Source: an uncultured Bacteroides sp. (lineage in GTDB: Bacteria; Bacteroidota; Bacteroidia; Bacteroidales; Bacteroidaceae). Taken from it: a DNA stretch of 64,000 bases. The stretch's first letter is position 1; each line of letters begins with the position of its first letter. The stretch spans positions 1-64,000 of the forward strand of contig URWA01000010.1 of assembly GCA_900551445.1 (NCBI GenBank), given 5' to 3'. Both the position numbers and the translations under genes were made by a program. This document shows, one piece after another, positions 18,365 through 27,984 of this stretch. A model generated the notes under the pieces. The model worked only from the letters and a program-made list of their open reading frames with translations. It was not told the DNA's origin and ran no database searches.

Positions 18365-18697
18365 TTATGACAAACACACAGGGGGTGCACGGAGGAAATG
18401 CGGGAAAAGAATGACGATGACATCTGTTTCCCCGGAGATAAGATACCTTACAGGCCTGCCAGTCGGAATATAATCGTATATAAAAATCCCTGCCTCGACA
18501 AACGGGGAGAGCGTAAAGAGACAGATGGTACAATTTTCAGGAGAATCGTGACGGGAGTGTCCCTGTTCGTTATAGGATACGCACGAATGTTCCCCGTGAA
18601 CATGAAAAGCTTTCACGAGGAAAAAGGGCATCAATGTCAGCAACAACATACATGCTATGACAGCCCGCTGTCTCTGTCTTTTTTTCGTACGATCCAT
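18365..18697 (-). CDS. Small membrane protein rich in His and Cys
   Basis: About 110 residues: basic N-terminus, a hydrophobic segment (VIACMLLLTLMPFFLVKAF), then FHVHGEHSC, HSRHDSPENCTIC and a second hydrophobic stretch. This matches the short His/Cys proteins often encoded next to metal-type TonB receptors in Bacteroidetes. First gene of the operon, about 100 bp before the receptor. Role (metal sensing or handling) is inferred. Confidence 0.6.
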   Translation of the reverse strand: MDRTKKRQRQRAVIACMLLLTLMPFFLVKAFHVHGEHSCVSYNEQGHSRHDSPENCTICLFTLSPFVEAGIFIYDYIPTGRPVRYLISGETDVIVILFPHFLRAPPVCLS

Positions 18698-18704
18698 TAG
18701 TTTG

Positions 18705-18712
18705 CAAAATTA
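18705..18712 (-). promoter_or_regulatory. TAnnTTTG -7 box before the metal-type operon
   Basis: TAATTTTG on the minus strand, 8 bp before the ATG at 18697. A start about 7 nt downstream would give an almost leaderless transcript, or the real start codon is further in. A TTTG lies further upstream but at a longer gap (29 nt) than the usual 19-21. Confidence 0.4.
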
Positions 18713-18803
18713 ACGGTTTTAATCATCACTCGCAATACCTACAAATAATGATTTGCAAGCATAAACACCATGTATATTTGTTACGGATACCAGACAGACC
18801 GTT

Positions 18804-19334
18804 TTATTCCTCCAACCAGTCGTCTGAGAGCCCGAAACTCCTGTCACGAAACAATTCAGCCAGACCTGAGATTTGTTTGAAACGGAGTAACTCGTTCTTG
18901 TCCATGCCTATGTTGCGCATGATCCAGCTGTCGGACATACCCGATTTTGACAGTTCCGCCACAATACCTGTCATAAGTTCCAGCGAGTGCATTCCCCTGG
19001 CCCTGTTATGACGGATAGTCGAGGCCATCCTGTTCGAGATGTCTTTGTTTATGACCGTTACAGGCAGCAATCCGTTCTCGCGCTTGTAAATCCTGCCGGA
19101 TGTTTTCATAACCAGATAGCGGTGGTAACCGTCAACCAGCTCGTAGATATCCTCTTCTTCCCGGTAATAACACACGAGGGGCATCGTGTAACCGTCTTCC
19201 CAGATGGACAGTTCCAACAGTTTCATCTCCGGGGGAGCAACGACATTCGGGTTATAGCTGTTGGCCACGATTTTCTCGACTGGCACGGCCTTGACGTTAT
19301 ACGCCGGACTTTTAAAACTTGACATGACAATCAC
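18804..19334 (-). CDS. ParB/Srx-fold protein (IbrB-like)
   Basis: A 176-residue ParB-like protein: VEKIVANSYNPNVV, then ELVDGYHRYLVMK (the GEHR-type nucleotide-binding box of ParB folds) and IRHNRARGMHSLE. Such single-domain ParB proteins partner IbrA-type PAPS-reductase-like proteins; in E. coli IbrA and IbrB together activate eib genes. The start overlaps the TGA of the upstream IbrA-like gene. The real start may be the internal Met of VMSSFK, three codons in. Confidence 0.75.
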   Translation of the reverse strand: MIVMSSFKSPAYNVKAVPVEKIVANSYNPNVVAPPEMKLLELSIWEDGYTMPLVCYYREEEDIYELVDGYHRYLVMKTSGRIYKRENGLLPVTVINKDISNRMASTIRHNRARGMHSLELMTGIVAELSKSGMSDSWIMRNIGMDKNELLRFKQISGLAELFRDRSFGLSDDWLEE

Positions 19335-20611
19335 AATTTATATCTTTTCAAAACTCTCTCTTTCATCTCCCTCTCCCGTTTGGTCTGCGTGAAACCCATA
19401 TACTTGCAGGTATGATCGTTTTTCAGGATGCAGACGCACATTCGTTTGTAAGTGGGTATTTCACGAAATTCAGGGATATCTATCTCGTCTATATACTCCA
19501 TGCGGACGGGCCTCTTGTCAGTCCGGTATGCCGTGCATTCTTCCACCGTGAACGGTACACCGGCCGCACGCAGCTTCCCAATCGTTTCCTCTCTCAGGCA
19601 GCCTCCTTTTTCCCTCCAGAATTTCTGGCTCACCCTCAGTTTCTCCAGGTAGTTCTCCCTTGTCGCCCGGGGAAGCGTGTCAAGGAGGAAGTACATGTAC
19701 TCTTTCCACGTGAACCCGTCCGGACAACTGATGGAGCGCCAGCCCATCGCAACCGTGTTCCCGTACATTCCGGCGAAACTGACGCCGTTGACCCGGCTGA
19801 CCATGCGTCCCCAGGTATCCGGATCAATAACTTTATAAAGATGCAGGGTCGAAACGGCCTGTGAGATAAACGGGCTGGCCACCCTCTGGCGGGACAAGGG
19901 AATCCCGGCCTGGTAATACAAGTCATACAAACGGTTATAATCCCAACCATACCGGGCATACCCCGTCCACACGTCCGTTGTCTTCCAGTCGTATATCGGG
20001 TAGGCGTTATAAGTGTAATATCCTACACGGTGAGTCCACTTGTAGTTGGCCAGCTTACGGTAATTCTTGTCGGAATGAATCGCCCGCCACCGGTTGAAGC
20101 TCTCCTGCGTGCGGATCCCCACGAGGCAGCAAACACGCTTGCATCCCTTCTTACGACGTATCCAGGAAGGGAAAAGAGACTGGAAGTCGTAATCCCACAG
20201 GCTGTCGTTCCAGAAATCAAAATCTTTCACGCTAAGAGCGGTGCCCGGCATCTGGCGAACCCAGATATTCTGGTACCCCTCTTGCCAGGGACGCCAGTAC
20301 TGCTGGTACATGGAAGTACATGTGGGTACCTTGAAGGGGACACAACAGTGGAACACTTCAAGGATATCCCGGTTGTTGGAAAACATCCTTTCCACGTACT
20401 CCGTGCTCTGGCGGTACTGCACCTCGTAATCCATGTGGAACACACCCAGTTTTCTACCGGGTGCATGCATGCGGATATAATCCATGCACAAATGGAGAAG
20501 GATACCGCTATCCTTGCCACCGGAAAAAGAGACATACACGTAATCAAAATAGTCAAAGATGATCTTCAATCTCCGGTTGGCGGCCTCGTGGACATCCATC
20601 CGGCGCATCAT
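19331..20611 (-). CDS. PAPS-reductase-like protein with DUF3440 (IbrA-like)
   Basis: A 426-residue N-type ATP pyrophosphatase: PP-loop SFSGGKDSG near residue 30, HMDYEVQYRQSTEY, CKRVCCLVGIRTQES, and the DUF3440-type C-terminal half (YGNTVAMGWRSISCPDG). The CxxxCC and other cysteines could hold a cluster. Enzymes of this fold activate substrates by adenylation, and relatives take part in DNA phosphorothioation (DndC), but IbrA itself is known as a co-regulator. Middle gene of three, overlapping both neighbours by 4 nt, so production is tightly coupled. Confidence 0.8.
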   Translation of the reverse strand: MMRRMDVHEAANRRLKIIFDYFDYVYVSFSGGKDSGILLHLCMDYIRMHAPGRKLGVFHMDYEVQYRQSTEYVERMFSNNRDILEVFHCCVPFKVPTCTSMYQQYWRPWQEGYQNIWVRQMPGTALSVKDFDFWNDSLWDYDFQSLFPSWIRRKKGCKRVCCLVGIRTQESFNRWRAIHSDKNYRKLANYKWTHRVGYYTYNAYPIYDWKTTDVWTGYARYGWDYNRLYDLYYQAGIPLSRQRVASPFISQAVSTLHLYKVIDPDTWGRMVSRVNGVSFAGMYGNTVAMGWRSISCPDGFTWKEYMYFLLDTLPRATRENYLEKLRVSQKFWREKGGCLREETIGKLRAAGVPFTVEECTAYRTDKRPVRMEYIDEIDIPEFREIPTYKRMCVCILKNDHTCKYMGFTQTKREREMKERVLKRYKL

Positions 20612-21012
20612 GCCCCACCTCCTTCATGATAACGCATCTTGACATACTTCTTCCACTCGACACAGGGGATAAAATTCTTCATTGAAAAGTCTTCCACGTG
20701 GCGTTCGTGTACAACGGCCACAAGGGAACCATCAGAAGAAAAATCATGGATAATACGGTCCAATAACACCTCTATTACAGAGGAGTTATCCCCGCTAATA
20801 TAGTAGTTATCTATGCAATTGTTTGTCAAGGTCATTTTCACGGGCATGAATCCCAACACCCTTTGCTCATCCATGGCAATGTACCAGACATGGTTACGCG
20901 TCGTTTTGAAAGGGTAATTATTATTTTGCCGCAATACGGCCGGGTTCATTACCAAAGGGGCGACAAGGTCAAAAAGCCGACCGTCCAATCCTTGTAACTT
21001 CAGAATGTTCAT
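20608..21012 (-). CDS. GNAT-like small protein in the IbrAB operon
   Basis: A 134-residue protein whose pattern (HVWYIAMDEQRVLGFMPVKM, CIDNYYISGDNSS, VIEVLLDRIIHDF, LVAVVHERHVEDF) follows an N-acyltransferase fold, with the acetyl-CoA loop not obvious. It overlaps the IbrA-like gene by ATGA and is translated first. This three-gene order suggests a modification or regulatory unit rather than the two-gene IbrAB pair. Substrate unknown. Confidence 0.6.
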   Translation of the reverse strand: MNILKLQGLDGRLFDLVAPLVMNPAVLRQNNNYPFKTTRNHVWYIAMDEQRVLGFMPVKMTLTNNCIDNYYISGDNSSVIEVLLDRIIHDFSSDGSLVAVVHERHVEDFSMKNFIPCVEWKKYVKMRYHEGGGA

Positions 21013-21366
21013 GATTCCAATCCGTTATTACTAAAAATCGAATGTGTACCTATTATGCGTTTGTCCGTGATTTCCGACATTATCATGCCGCAAGCACGTT
21101 ACAAATGACTATCCGCAAACATGGATATCAATGGGGACAGGAATGATACCTCCTGAGTTTCCAAAAGGGAGAAAAACATAAGAATGAACAATAATGCCAC
21201 GGGAACGATCTCCACACCCCATTCCCCTATCAGCTTAAAAGTCACGTGCAAGTCACATACCCTTCTTTCCGAAAACATATGACCGGAAAGGCAGGAGCAG
21301 AGAACACGGAAAAAACAATTCAAAATTTAGTACATGATATTAAAAAATTATACATTGAAAATCAGA
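21013..21366. other. Intergenic, no gene recognised
   Basis: Upstream region of the three-gene operon and downstream region of the SusCD operon. A 74-codon minus-strand frame (21099-21323) has no family features and no usable context, so it is not called. Confidence 0.5.
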
Positions 21367-21405
21367 GGAGCTACCCGCCAATCAACGGGTGATTGGCGGG
21401 TAGCC
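21367..21405 (-). terminator. Strong hairpin ending the SusCD operon
   Basis: GCTACCCGCCAATCA and its exact complement TGATTGGCGGGTAGC form a 15-bp stem around a short loop, about 20 bp after the susD stop; a T-rich stretch follows further on in the minus direction. Confidence 0.75.
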
Positions 21406-21425
21406 CTCTGGCTTAAAATAAAAAA

Positions 21426-23030
21426 TCACCTTACCAGATTCGGGTTTTTCTGGGAATCCATATCAGGATATGGAAGATACATCAGATTGTCACTCCATGT
21501 CCTGTTCGTATATTCTACAGACTCCTTTACCAGGATCCCGTCGGCGACTTCAACAGCCGTGTTCTCCGCTCTTTCCTTAAAGGTGTCTTTCAGCCTGTTC
21601 ATACGGAACTGGTCCGCACGGCGTGTGACAAGGGCCACCCAGTAGCCTGCCACCTCCCAACCATGCTCCTTATAAGCCGCTTCGGCAAGGTCATCTGCAG
21701 AAAGTCCGGTGAGCGGTTCCAGTCCGGCACGCTCGCGGACATCATTCAGACACTTGAATGCCAACTCGTCCGTCTGCCCCGTCCTGGCCTTGGCCTCCGC
21801 ATACCACAACAAAACCTCCGAATAACGAATGATTCTATGCCGATGGTCATTACACATGTTCTGACTGGCCGGTTTTGTATAATCATACGGGGCACTGGTA
21901 TTCACTTTTGACGCAGGATCCCAGTTGACGGAGAATATACTGAACATGGGGTGATGTTCCGGAACGACAGGGGTACCGTCCTCCTTCAACTCCCACCAGT
22001 CAACCAACGTTCCGTCTTTCAGACGAATCTTGGGATCATAAGTCGCATCTTTTCTCGGACCGTCAGGAAACTCCTTCCAGAAACGAATTTCACCCCAGGC
22101 GTCTCCCCAACCGCCCAGCGATTCAAACTGGTTACATGAAGTAAGCTCCGAATCCTGGGCCCAATCCACGAACGGTGAATAGTTTATGCCGAGCACCGTC
22201 TCATTATTATAGTTATTGCTCATAGCATACACATCTTTGTAATCCTTATCGAGCTTATACTCGTATTCACCTCTGTTCACACCCTCAATGACCTCCTTCG
22301 CCTTTTCAGCAGCCTTTGCGTAATATTCCGTTTTGTTCATCGGCCAGCCGGCCATAGCCATATACACTGCTGCCAAAGTAGATTTGGCTGCCTGCCGGGT
22401 TACATACACATTCACTCCGTTCAGAAAGCGGGGGCTGCCACTGTAACCCGTAGGCAATACGGCCTCAGCTTCGGTCAGGTCCTGCACAATATGACCATAC
22501 ACTTCTTCCACGGGGGATAGAGGTTTGGTATAATCATCGTTGACATTGTCCAGATTCATCGGCAGCGGTCCCCAAAGTCGCACCAAGGTAAAATAAGCGT
22601 ATGCCCTCCAGAATTTAGCCTGCCCGAGGGCGATATTTATCTCATCTTGAGTGGTAGGTGTTTTAGAGGCCCCCTGTATGATCAAATTGGCAGCCTTTAC
22701 AATGGCATAATGCATGTTCCACGCATCTTTGACACCCTTGTTGTTGTTTGCTGCGGCAAACTTGTCCATTTCTGCGGCAGGCTGTTTGTTGCTCCCCGGA
22801 TTGGTCGTTATATCATCCCCCTGCCACTGGGGCAGCTGCATGTTCGTATATATCTGTGAAAGATTGACTTTCTGGTAAAGGGCATATATGCTCATGTTCA
22901 ATTCATCCTGGGTAGAGAAGAAGTTTTCCGGAGTGAGTTTTCCCCTGGGATCTTCCGTTAAGAAATCACTGCACGACATCAGTGAAAATGACAGGGCAAC
23001 CATAGTGCCTGCTATTATTTTTATTTTCAT
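21426..23030 (-). CDS. SusD/RagB-family nutrient-binding lipoprotein
   Basis: A 534-residue lipoprotein (LMSCSDFL) with the SusD pattern: EDPRGKLTPENFFSTQDELN, helical TPR-type core (WRAYAYFTLVRLWGPLP) and the C-terminal HRIIRYSEVLLWYAEAKAR and YLPYPDMD. It caps the SusC-type channel encoded immediately upstream (20-bp gap) and binds the imported glycan or peptide. No glycoside hydrolase gene lies nearby, so the substrate cannot be guessed; a peptide/glycopeptide system is as likely as a glycan. Confidence 0.9.
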   Translation of the reverse strand: MKIKIIAGTMVALSFSLMSCSDFLTEDPRGKLTPENFFSTQDELNMSIYALYQKVNLSQIYTNMQLPQWQGDDITTNPGSNKQPAAEMDKFAAANNNKGVKDAWNMHYAIVKAANLIIQGASKTPTTQDEINIALGQAKFWRAYAYFTLVRLWGPLPMNLDNVNDDYTKPLSPVEEVYGHIVQDLTEAEAVLPTGYSGSPRFLNGVNVYVTRQAAKSTLAAVYMAMAGWPMNKTEYYAKAAEKAKEVIEGVNRGEYEYKLDKDYKDVYAMSNNYNNETVLGINYSPFVDWAQDSELTSCNQFESLGGWGDAWGEIRFWKEFPDGPRKDATYDPKIRLKDGTLVDWWELKEDGTPVVPEHHPMFSIFSVNWDPASKVNTSAPYDYTKPASQNMCNDHRHRIIRYSEVLLWYAEAKARTGQTDELAFKCLNDVRERAGLEPLTGLSADDLAEAAYKEHGWEVAGYWVALVTRRADQFRMNRLKDTFKERAENTAVEVADGILVKESVEYTNRTWSDNLMYLPYPDMDSQKNPNLVR

Positions 23031-23049
23031 AAGTTCTTCTATTTTAGAT

Positions 23050-26046
23050 TTAAAAATTCATCCGGAGACCGAATGTGAATGTTCTTGGGGAAGGATAGGC
23101 TCCCATGTCAATACCCGCGTCAACGTCAACGCTGCTGTTCGAGAAGGTAGTACCGGCCGGATCCATCCCCTTGTACCCGGTTATTGTAAAAAGGTTCTGA
23201 CAGCTGAAAGTAAGCCGCAAATCAGCGAATCCCGTTGTCTTTTTGGGGAAAGTGTATGAAAGACTGATATTCTCCAGACGAAGGAAGTCCGCGTTCTCCA
23301 GCCATTTGGTTGAAACCGGCTGCAGATTATTTCCACCTTCGGTCAGGCTCGGGTATGTTGCCGAAGAGCCAATCTTGTCGAATCCCTTCAGATAGGCGTC
23401 TGCCAGAGTTACAAAGCGGGAATTCCCTTCGGCCGAAGCCATCGTATATCTTACAAGATTCAAACGTTTGGCTCCGAAAGATCCGTTGAAGAACAGGTTC
23501 AGATCCCAGTTTTTATAAGACAGGGAGTTATTCCATCCCAGGGTGAAATCGGGATTGGCCTTGCCGATGACCTTGCGGTCGCCACCGTCTATCATCTGAT
23601 TTCCATCTACATCCGTGTAAGTGTCATGTCCCTTTTCATCTAAGCCGGTCCATTCATATCCCCAAAAAGTACCGATGGCCTCACCCGGCTTGATAATGGT
23701 GGCATAATCAACCATACCGGCAGCCGGACTGGAGCCGTTGATGAAATCATTCTCACCACCGGAAAGGCGTTCCACGCGGTTCTTCAAATAAGTACCGTTC
23801 AAGGTGGAGGTCCATTGGAACCGGTCATTCTGCATAATCCGGGCGGTCACGCTCAAATCAATACCACGATTACTGATTTCGCCGTCATTCACCCAAAAAG
23901 AGTTACCGCCGACATATCCGGGGATACTTCTTTTAAGCAACGCATCTGTAGTACGCTTATAGAAATAGTCCACACTGAAATTCAGCCGCCTGTCAAACAG
24001 GGAGAACTCCAAGCCCAGGTCGAACTGTTTGGTCTTCTCCCACGTAAGCTCAGGAGTCGCTATGTCATTTGCCCAATAACCGGTAAAATTACTGTTGGTT
24101 CCAAAATTGTATGCAGTAGCACTCATAAGGCCCATGGTCGCGTAAGGACTGATAGCCTGGCTACCCACAATACCATAACTGGCGCGAAGTTTAATGTCCT
24201 GAACCGAGGAAACATCCTTCATGAAATCCTCATTGCTCAACGTCCAAGCTGCGGCAATAGAAGGAAAGTACCCCCATTTCTTTTTGGCAAAGCGAGAAGA
24301 ACCGTCGGCACGAAATGTTCCGGTAAGCATATAACGATCCTTATAATTGTACATGACACGGGCCACTCCCGACATCAACGCCCATTGCTCGTAACCATTG
24401 TTTGCATCACGAGAGGAAGCCATACCCACATTCCACCAGCCCACACCCTCGGTCAGGAGGTTGTTACCGGTTATACCCATTGTCCTGGTTTCGGAGGAGG
24501 TCACCTCATATACGGCCGTGGCTGTCAGATGATGGTCGTTCCAAGAACCCGTATATGTCAGGTTGTTGGAACTCTGCAGCATCAGGCGGTAAGTGTCATT
24601 GTTGCCCATACCACTCTTGGTCCCCACTCGTTTGGAGCTGAAACTATAACTTTTCCCGTCATAATAGTCCACGCCATTGGTTGTGGTGAATGTCAGCCCC
24701 TTCATTATATCAAGGCGCAAATCAACACCTCCGTTGAAAACATTGGTCATTGTCTCTCCCGACTGCAGCTTTAGGATACCGACCGGGTTGGAAGCTATGG
24801 AATTATAAGTATCGGTGTTATAGTTCCCGTTTTCGGCCATCATCGTCATGGTAGGCGAATAGTTCAAAGCAATCCAGATCGGATTATCCTTACCGGAGGC
24901 AAAAGATCCCCCGCGACGCACACCGTGGGAAGCATTGATGTCAGCCGTGATATGCAGCCAGTCGGTAAGCTGTGAGGAAAGATTCGCCTTCGCCTGATAA
25001 CGCTCGTTCTTCGATTCAATGACCACACCTTCCTGGCTCATGTAGTTGGCGGAAATGTAATATTGGGTCTTCTCGCTACCATTGGAAAGAGCCAACTTGT
25101 AATTCTGGGTGATCCCCGTACGGAAAATCTCATCCTGCCAGTCGATGCCCGCCGTTCCGTTCTGATAGGATTGCATCTCTTCGTTTGAGAAATCAATACC
25201 TTTGACCTCCTTGAGCGCCAGAGCGTAATCGTATGCTCCAAGGATATCGTATCTCTTATATACATTGGAAACTCCCACTGATGCGTCGAACATAATTTCA
25301 CGCACACCGGCCTTACCACTCTTGGTAGTGATCAGAACGACTCCGTTCGAACCCCTGGAACCGTATATGGCAGTGGACGATGCATCTTTGAGAACCTGCA
25401 TCGAACGGATGTCCTCGGGATTGATACCGTCCAAACCGCTTTCGCGGACGATTCCGTCAACCACATACAAAGGGTCGTTGCTTTTGCTGATGGAGTTAGC
25501 ACCGCGGATGCGGATTTTCACGCTTCCCCCGGGGACGCCGCTGTTCTCAACATGAACGCCACTGACACGCCCCTGAAGAGCGTCTGCAACCTGGGTTATA
25601 GGCTGGTCCTTGAAATTTTTGTTGTCCAGCACGGCTACGGAACCGGCCATATCCGCTTTTCTTACAGCACCATAGCCAATAACAACCACCTCGTCAAGGA
25701 CTTCGGCATCTTCCTTCAAAACGATGTTTAACGGTTCACCTGTCCAGGCTATTTCCTGGCTCTGATAGCCGACATAAGAAACAACAATTATATCCCCTTT
25801 TTTTACGTTCCTAAGGGAAAAATCACCGTCAAGTCCCGTAATGCTGCCGTTTGTCGTCCCTTTGACAAGTACGGATGCACCGATAATGCTTTCGCCATTG
25901 GCATCTTTGACAACTCCTTGACAGATATCACTCTGTTCGATAATTTGTCCCCTCAGGGAAGGGTAGTCAGGGAACGCATAAACCTGCATCCCACACAATA
26001 GCGAGAGCGACAGAATTGCTCCCGCTGTTTTTTGAAGTGTATTCAT
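23050..26046 (-). CDS. SusC/RagA-family TonB-linked outer-membrane transporter
   Basis: A 998-residue transporter. Signal peptide, then a CarboxypepD-reg-like domain (GVVKDANGESIIGASVLVKG), a TonB-box region (EVVVIGYGAVRKADM), a plug (GVHVENSGVPGGSVKIRIRG, then GSRGSNGVVLITTKSG) and a 22-strand barrel ending in NF. Length normal for the family. Imports what the SusD-like protein captures, powered by TonB. Sits between a small lipoprotein and susD. Confidence 0.95.
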   Translation of the reverse strand: MNTLQKTAGAILSLSLLCGMQVYAFPDYPSLRGQIIEQSDICQGVVKDANGESIIGASVLVKGTTNGSITGLDGDFSLRNVKKGDIIVVSYVGYQSQEIAWTGEPLNIVLKEDAEVLDEVVVIGYGAVRKADMAGSVAVLDNKNFKDQPITQVADALQGRVSGVHVENSGVPGGSVKIRIRGANSISKSNDPLYVVDGIVRESGLDGINPEDIRSMQVLKDASSTAIYGSRGSNGVVLITTKSGKAGVREIMFDASVGVSNVYKRYDILGAYDYALALKEVKGIDFSNEEMQSYQNGTAGIDWQDEIFRTGITQNYKLALSNGSEKTQYYISANYMSQEGVVIESKNERYQAKANLSSQLTDWLHITADINASHGVRRGGSFASGKDNPIWIALNYSPTMTMMAENGNYNTDTYNSIASNPVGILKLQSGETMTNVFNGGVDLRLDIMKGLTFTTTNGVDYYDGKSYSFSSKRVGTKSGMGNNDTYRLMLQSSNNLTYTGSWNDHHLTATAVYEVTSSETRTMGITGNNLLTEGVGWWNVGMASSRDANNGYEQWALMSGVARVMYNYKDRYMLTGTFRADGSSRFAKKKWGYFPSIAAAWTLSNEDFMKDVSSVQDIKLRASYGIVGSQAISPYATMGLMSATAYNFGTNSNFTGYWANDIATPELTWEKTKQFDLGLEFSLFDRRLNFSVDYFYKRTTDALLKRSIPGYVGGNSFWVNDGEISNRGIDLSVTARIMQNDRFQWTSTLNGTYLKNRVERLSGGENDFINGSSPAAGMVDYATIIKPGEAIGTFWGYEWTGLDEKGHDTYTDVDGNQMIDGGDRKVIGKANPDFTLGWNNSLSYKNWDLNLFFNGSFGAKRLNLVRYTMASAEGNSRFVTLADAYLKGFDKIGSSATYPSLTEGGNNLQPVSTKWLENADFLRLENISLSYTFPKKTTGFADLRLTFSCQNLFTITGYKGMDPAGTTFSNSSVDVDAGIDMGAYPSPRTFTFGLRMNF

Positions 26047-26132
26047 AAATTATTTAGTTAGGAAAAAAGTTCGATAAGAAACATGTTCAGGCGTTATGCT
26101 CTTTTTAATACAAGTTCTGTATTCTACCCGGA

Positions 26133-26597
26133 TCATATCTCCTTGGTTGAAACGCTGAAAGTTTCAATAAGGGTATTACCATCTGTTATATATTCTTTTT
26201 CCAAACGGTTAACCTCCTTGTCGTCAATGTAGCCTATTACTGTTATATGAAGTCGTTTACCCGCCTCCGAGATACTGGAAACCGAACCGGCACAGGTCAT
26301 GAAAAATGCGTTCCCATTTGTACGACAAGACATGGTTGCCGTCCTTATTTGGGCAGAATAGGAATCACCAATGTATTCTCCCTTGTCATTGTACAACTTG
26401 GCAGGACCACCCTTGTCAGCACCACCGATACTTACACTCACTTCAAATGAATCTGTGTCACCGGACTGTTGGATTACAATTTTATGAATTCCTGTCTGAA
26501 AATCAGATGCGTTTTCCGTTCGTTCATTGTCACATCCTATAAATATAAATCCGGCCAAGAACAAGACAACACTCCATAATGTGAATTTACTTTTCAT
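26133..26597 (-). CDS. Small lipoprotein at the head of the SusCD operon
   Basis: About 154 residues from the ATG at 26597 (MKSKFTLWSVVLFLAGFIFIGC, Cys at 22); the longer frame upstream adds a non-signal extension. The mature part (about 30-154) is beta-rich, with KIVIQQSGDTDSFEVSVSIG and LHITVIGYIDDKEVNRLEKE. No family recognised. A decayed copy follows at 26.93-27.2 kb. It could be an accessory surface lipoprotein of the SusCD complex (inference). Confidence 0.65.
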   Translation of the reverse strand: MKSKFTLWSVVLFLAGFIFIGCDNERTENASDFQTGIHKIVIQQSGDTDSFEVSVSIGGADKGGPAKLYNDKGEYIGDSYSAQIRTATMSCRTNGNAFFMTCAGSVSSISEAGKRLHITVIGYIDDKEVNRLEKEYITDGNTLIETFSVSTKEI

Positions 26598-26739
26598 ATT
26601 TATATTTACAACAATAATTGATAAAAATAATATATCTATAAATCTTGCCAAGAAGAATATTAATCATCTAAGGCAAACAAATTGTATAATTAGCAACAAT
26701 ATATTTATTGAATATAATACGCAGCGCATTATTTACTGT

Positions 26740-26797
26740 GCAAATAAAAAATAAGATAAAATATTATTGATTATCATTTTGGCTCTATGATTTATCA
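26740..26797 (-). promoter_or_regulatory. Shared operator/promoter element, copy 3
   Basis: On the minus strand: TGATAAAT, C, ATAGAGCCAAAA (26797-26777), then 32 nt, then TTTGCA (26745-26740). Same block and gap as the copies at 12737 and 31265. Transcription would start about 130 nt before the lipoprotein ATG and run through susC and susD. Confidence 0.65.
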
Positions 26798-26929
26798 ATA
26801 TGGTCTAGCAATTTGGATTATATAAAACAATATTATGTAACAGAGTTAATTCATCAAATAGTAGTATGAAAGATTTATATAACTAATCTACATCTTTCCA
26901 AATTGCATTCCTTTAGTCAAAATACTAAA

Positions 26930-27200
26930 ACTTCCAATAAAAGAATTTTAGTTCGTTATGTATTCTTGTTTTAAACGAGTGACTTCTTTGTTCATAACAT
27001 AAGTCATTATCTGAAACCGTTTATTTGTCATTTCCTTAAGATTCTATTAAGAATCAATACAGAGATAGAAAAACACATTGTTCTTCGTATGTTAGGATAG
27101 TTATTGATCTTCTCCTGCATACGTCCTGAACAGTTCTAAGAATTCAGGTTCATTGTTATATAGCCATTCTCCTTTTTCGCCTACGGTAACTCTATGCATC
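26930..27200 (-). pseudogene. Relic of a second copy of the small lipoprotein gene
   Basis: DNA at 26930-27060 follows 26145-26275 block by block (for example TTATGTATTCTTGTTTTAAACG against TTATATATTCTTTTTCCAAACGG in shortened form), and 27150-27190 resembles 26370-26410. The reading frame is full of stops. So the lipoprotein gene was duplicated in tandem and one copy decayed. Confidence 0.6.
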
Positions 27201-27499
27201 ACTGTTCACAATATCTCCATTATCCTGATGTATTCTTTATCAACCAAACACAGGTATTGTACTAACTTTCCTAGTACCGATTCCATTGTGCCCCTCCGTA
27301 TGTGCTTATGGTGTTTCCTCTCGCTGCACAGCGTGCTTTCTATCTGATTTTTGTAACAGAAAGAGGACTGGAGATGTCCTGTTGGGAAAAAACTAAAACT
27401 TTTGGCAGGTAATATGACTTGTTTTAGTAAAAGAAGCATATGGAAGATACACTTACGAAGGAAAAGGGAGCATTGTCATTGCGCAATCTGATAATGCTA

Positions 27500-27800
27500 T
27501 ACAATGTTGTAAAAAGATATCATTTTCATAACTCAACAGCTTGAAATTCCAGAGCAAAAAAGAATGCACTACCTAAAATCAGGGGACAGGTTATAATTAT
27601 TTGTCAAAGTTTTTAATCGACTTAGTTGGAGGATGGGGCGGTTGCATCCATTTTCACAAAGCAAAGCTTAAAGAGTATTTTGTAACATACGGTTTTATGA
27701 CATAAAAAACGGAACAAGCTGCCTTTTTCCATCCTATACAGGGAAATGACCATAAATTCAAAAATACTAGGACAGCTTTCTTCTTTTAAAAGGATTTTTT
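27500..27800 (+). pseudogene. Relic of an AraC-family regulator gene
   Basis: Translated piecewise it still reads LEDGGGCIHFHKAKLKEYF, close to LEDGANCIHFHEIKLKELF of the intact regulator at 11862-12707. The DNA before it (GGGACAGGTTATAATTATTT) and after it (CATAAATTCAAAAATAC) also aligns. Stops and indels destroy the frame. The relic lies upstream of the third operator copy. Confidence 0.7.
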
Positions 27801-27984
27801 TAAGACTTCAGAGAACCAGTATTAACTCAAAATTCATTTTTCAACAAGGTATATCAAATCAATAAAAATCCGAGATATTCCCATTAAAAATAACATACTC
27901 AATAAAAACCATAAACAATAAAAATGTTATATCATGTTTCTCCAGATACATAAATGTACTGCTTGTTTTTGTCTCATTTGTAAA

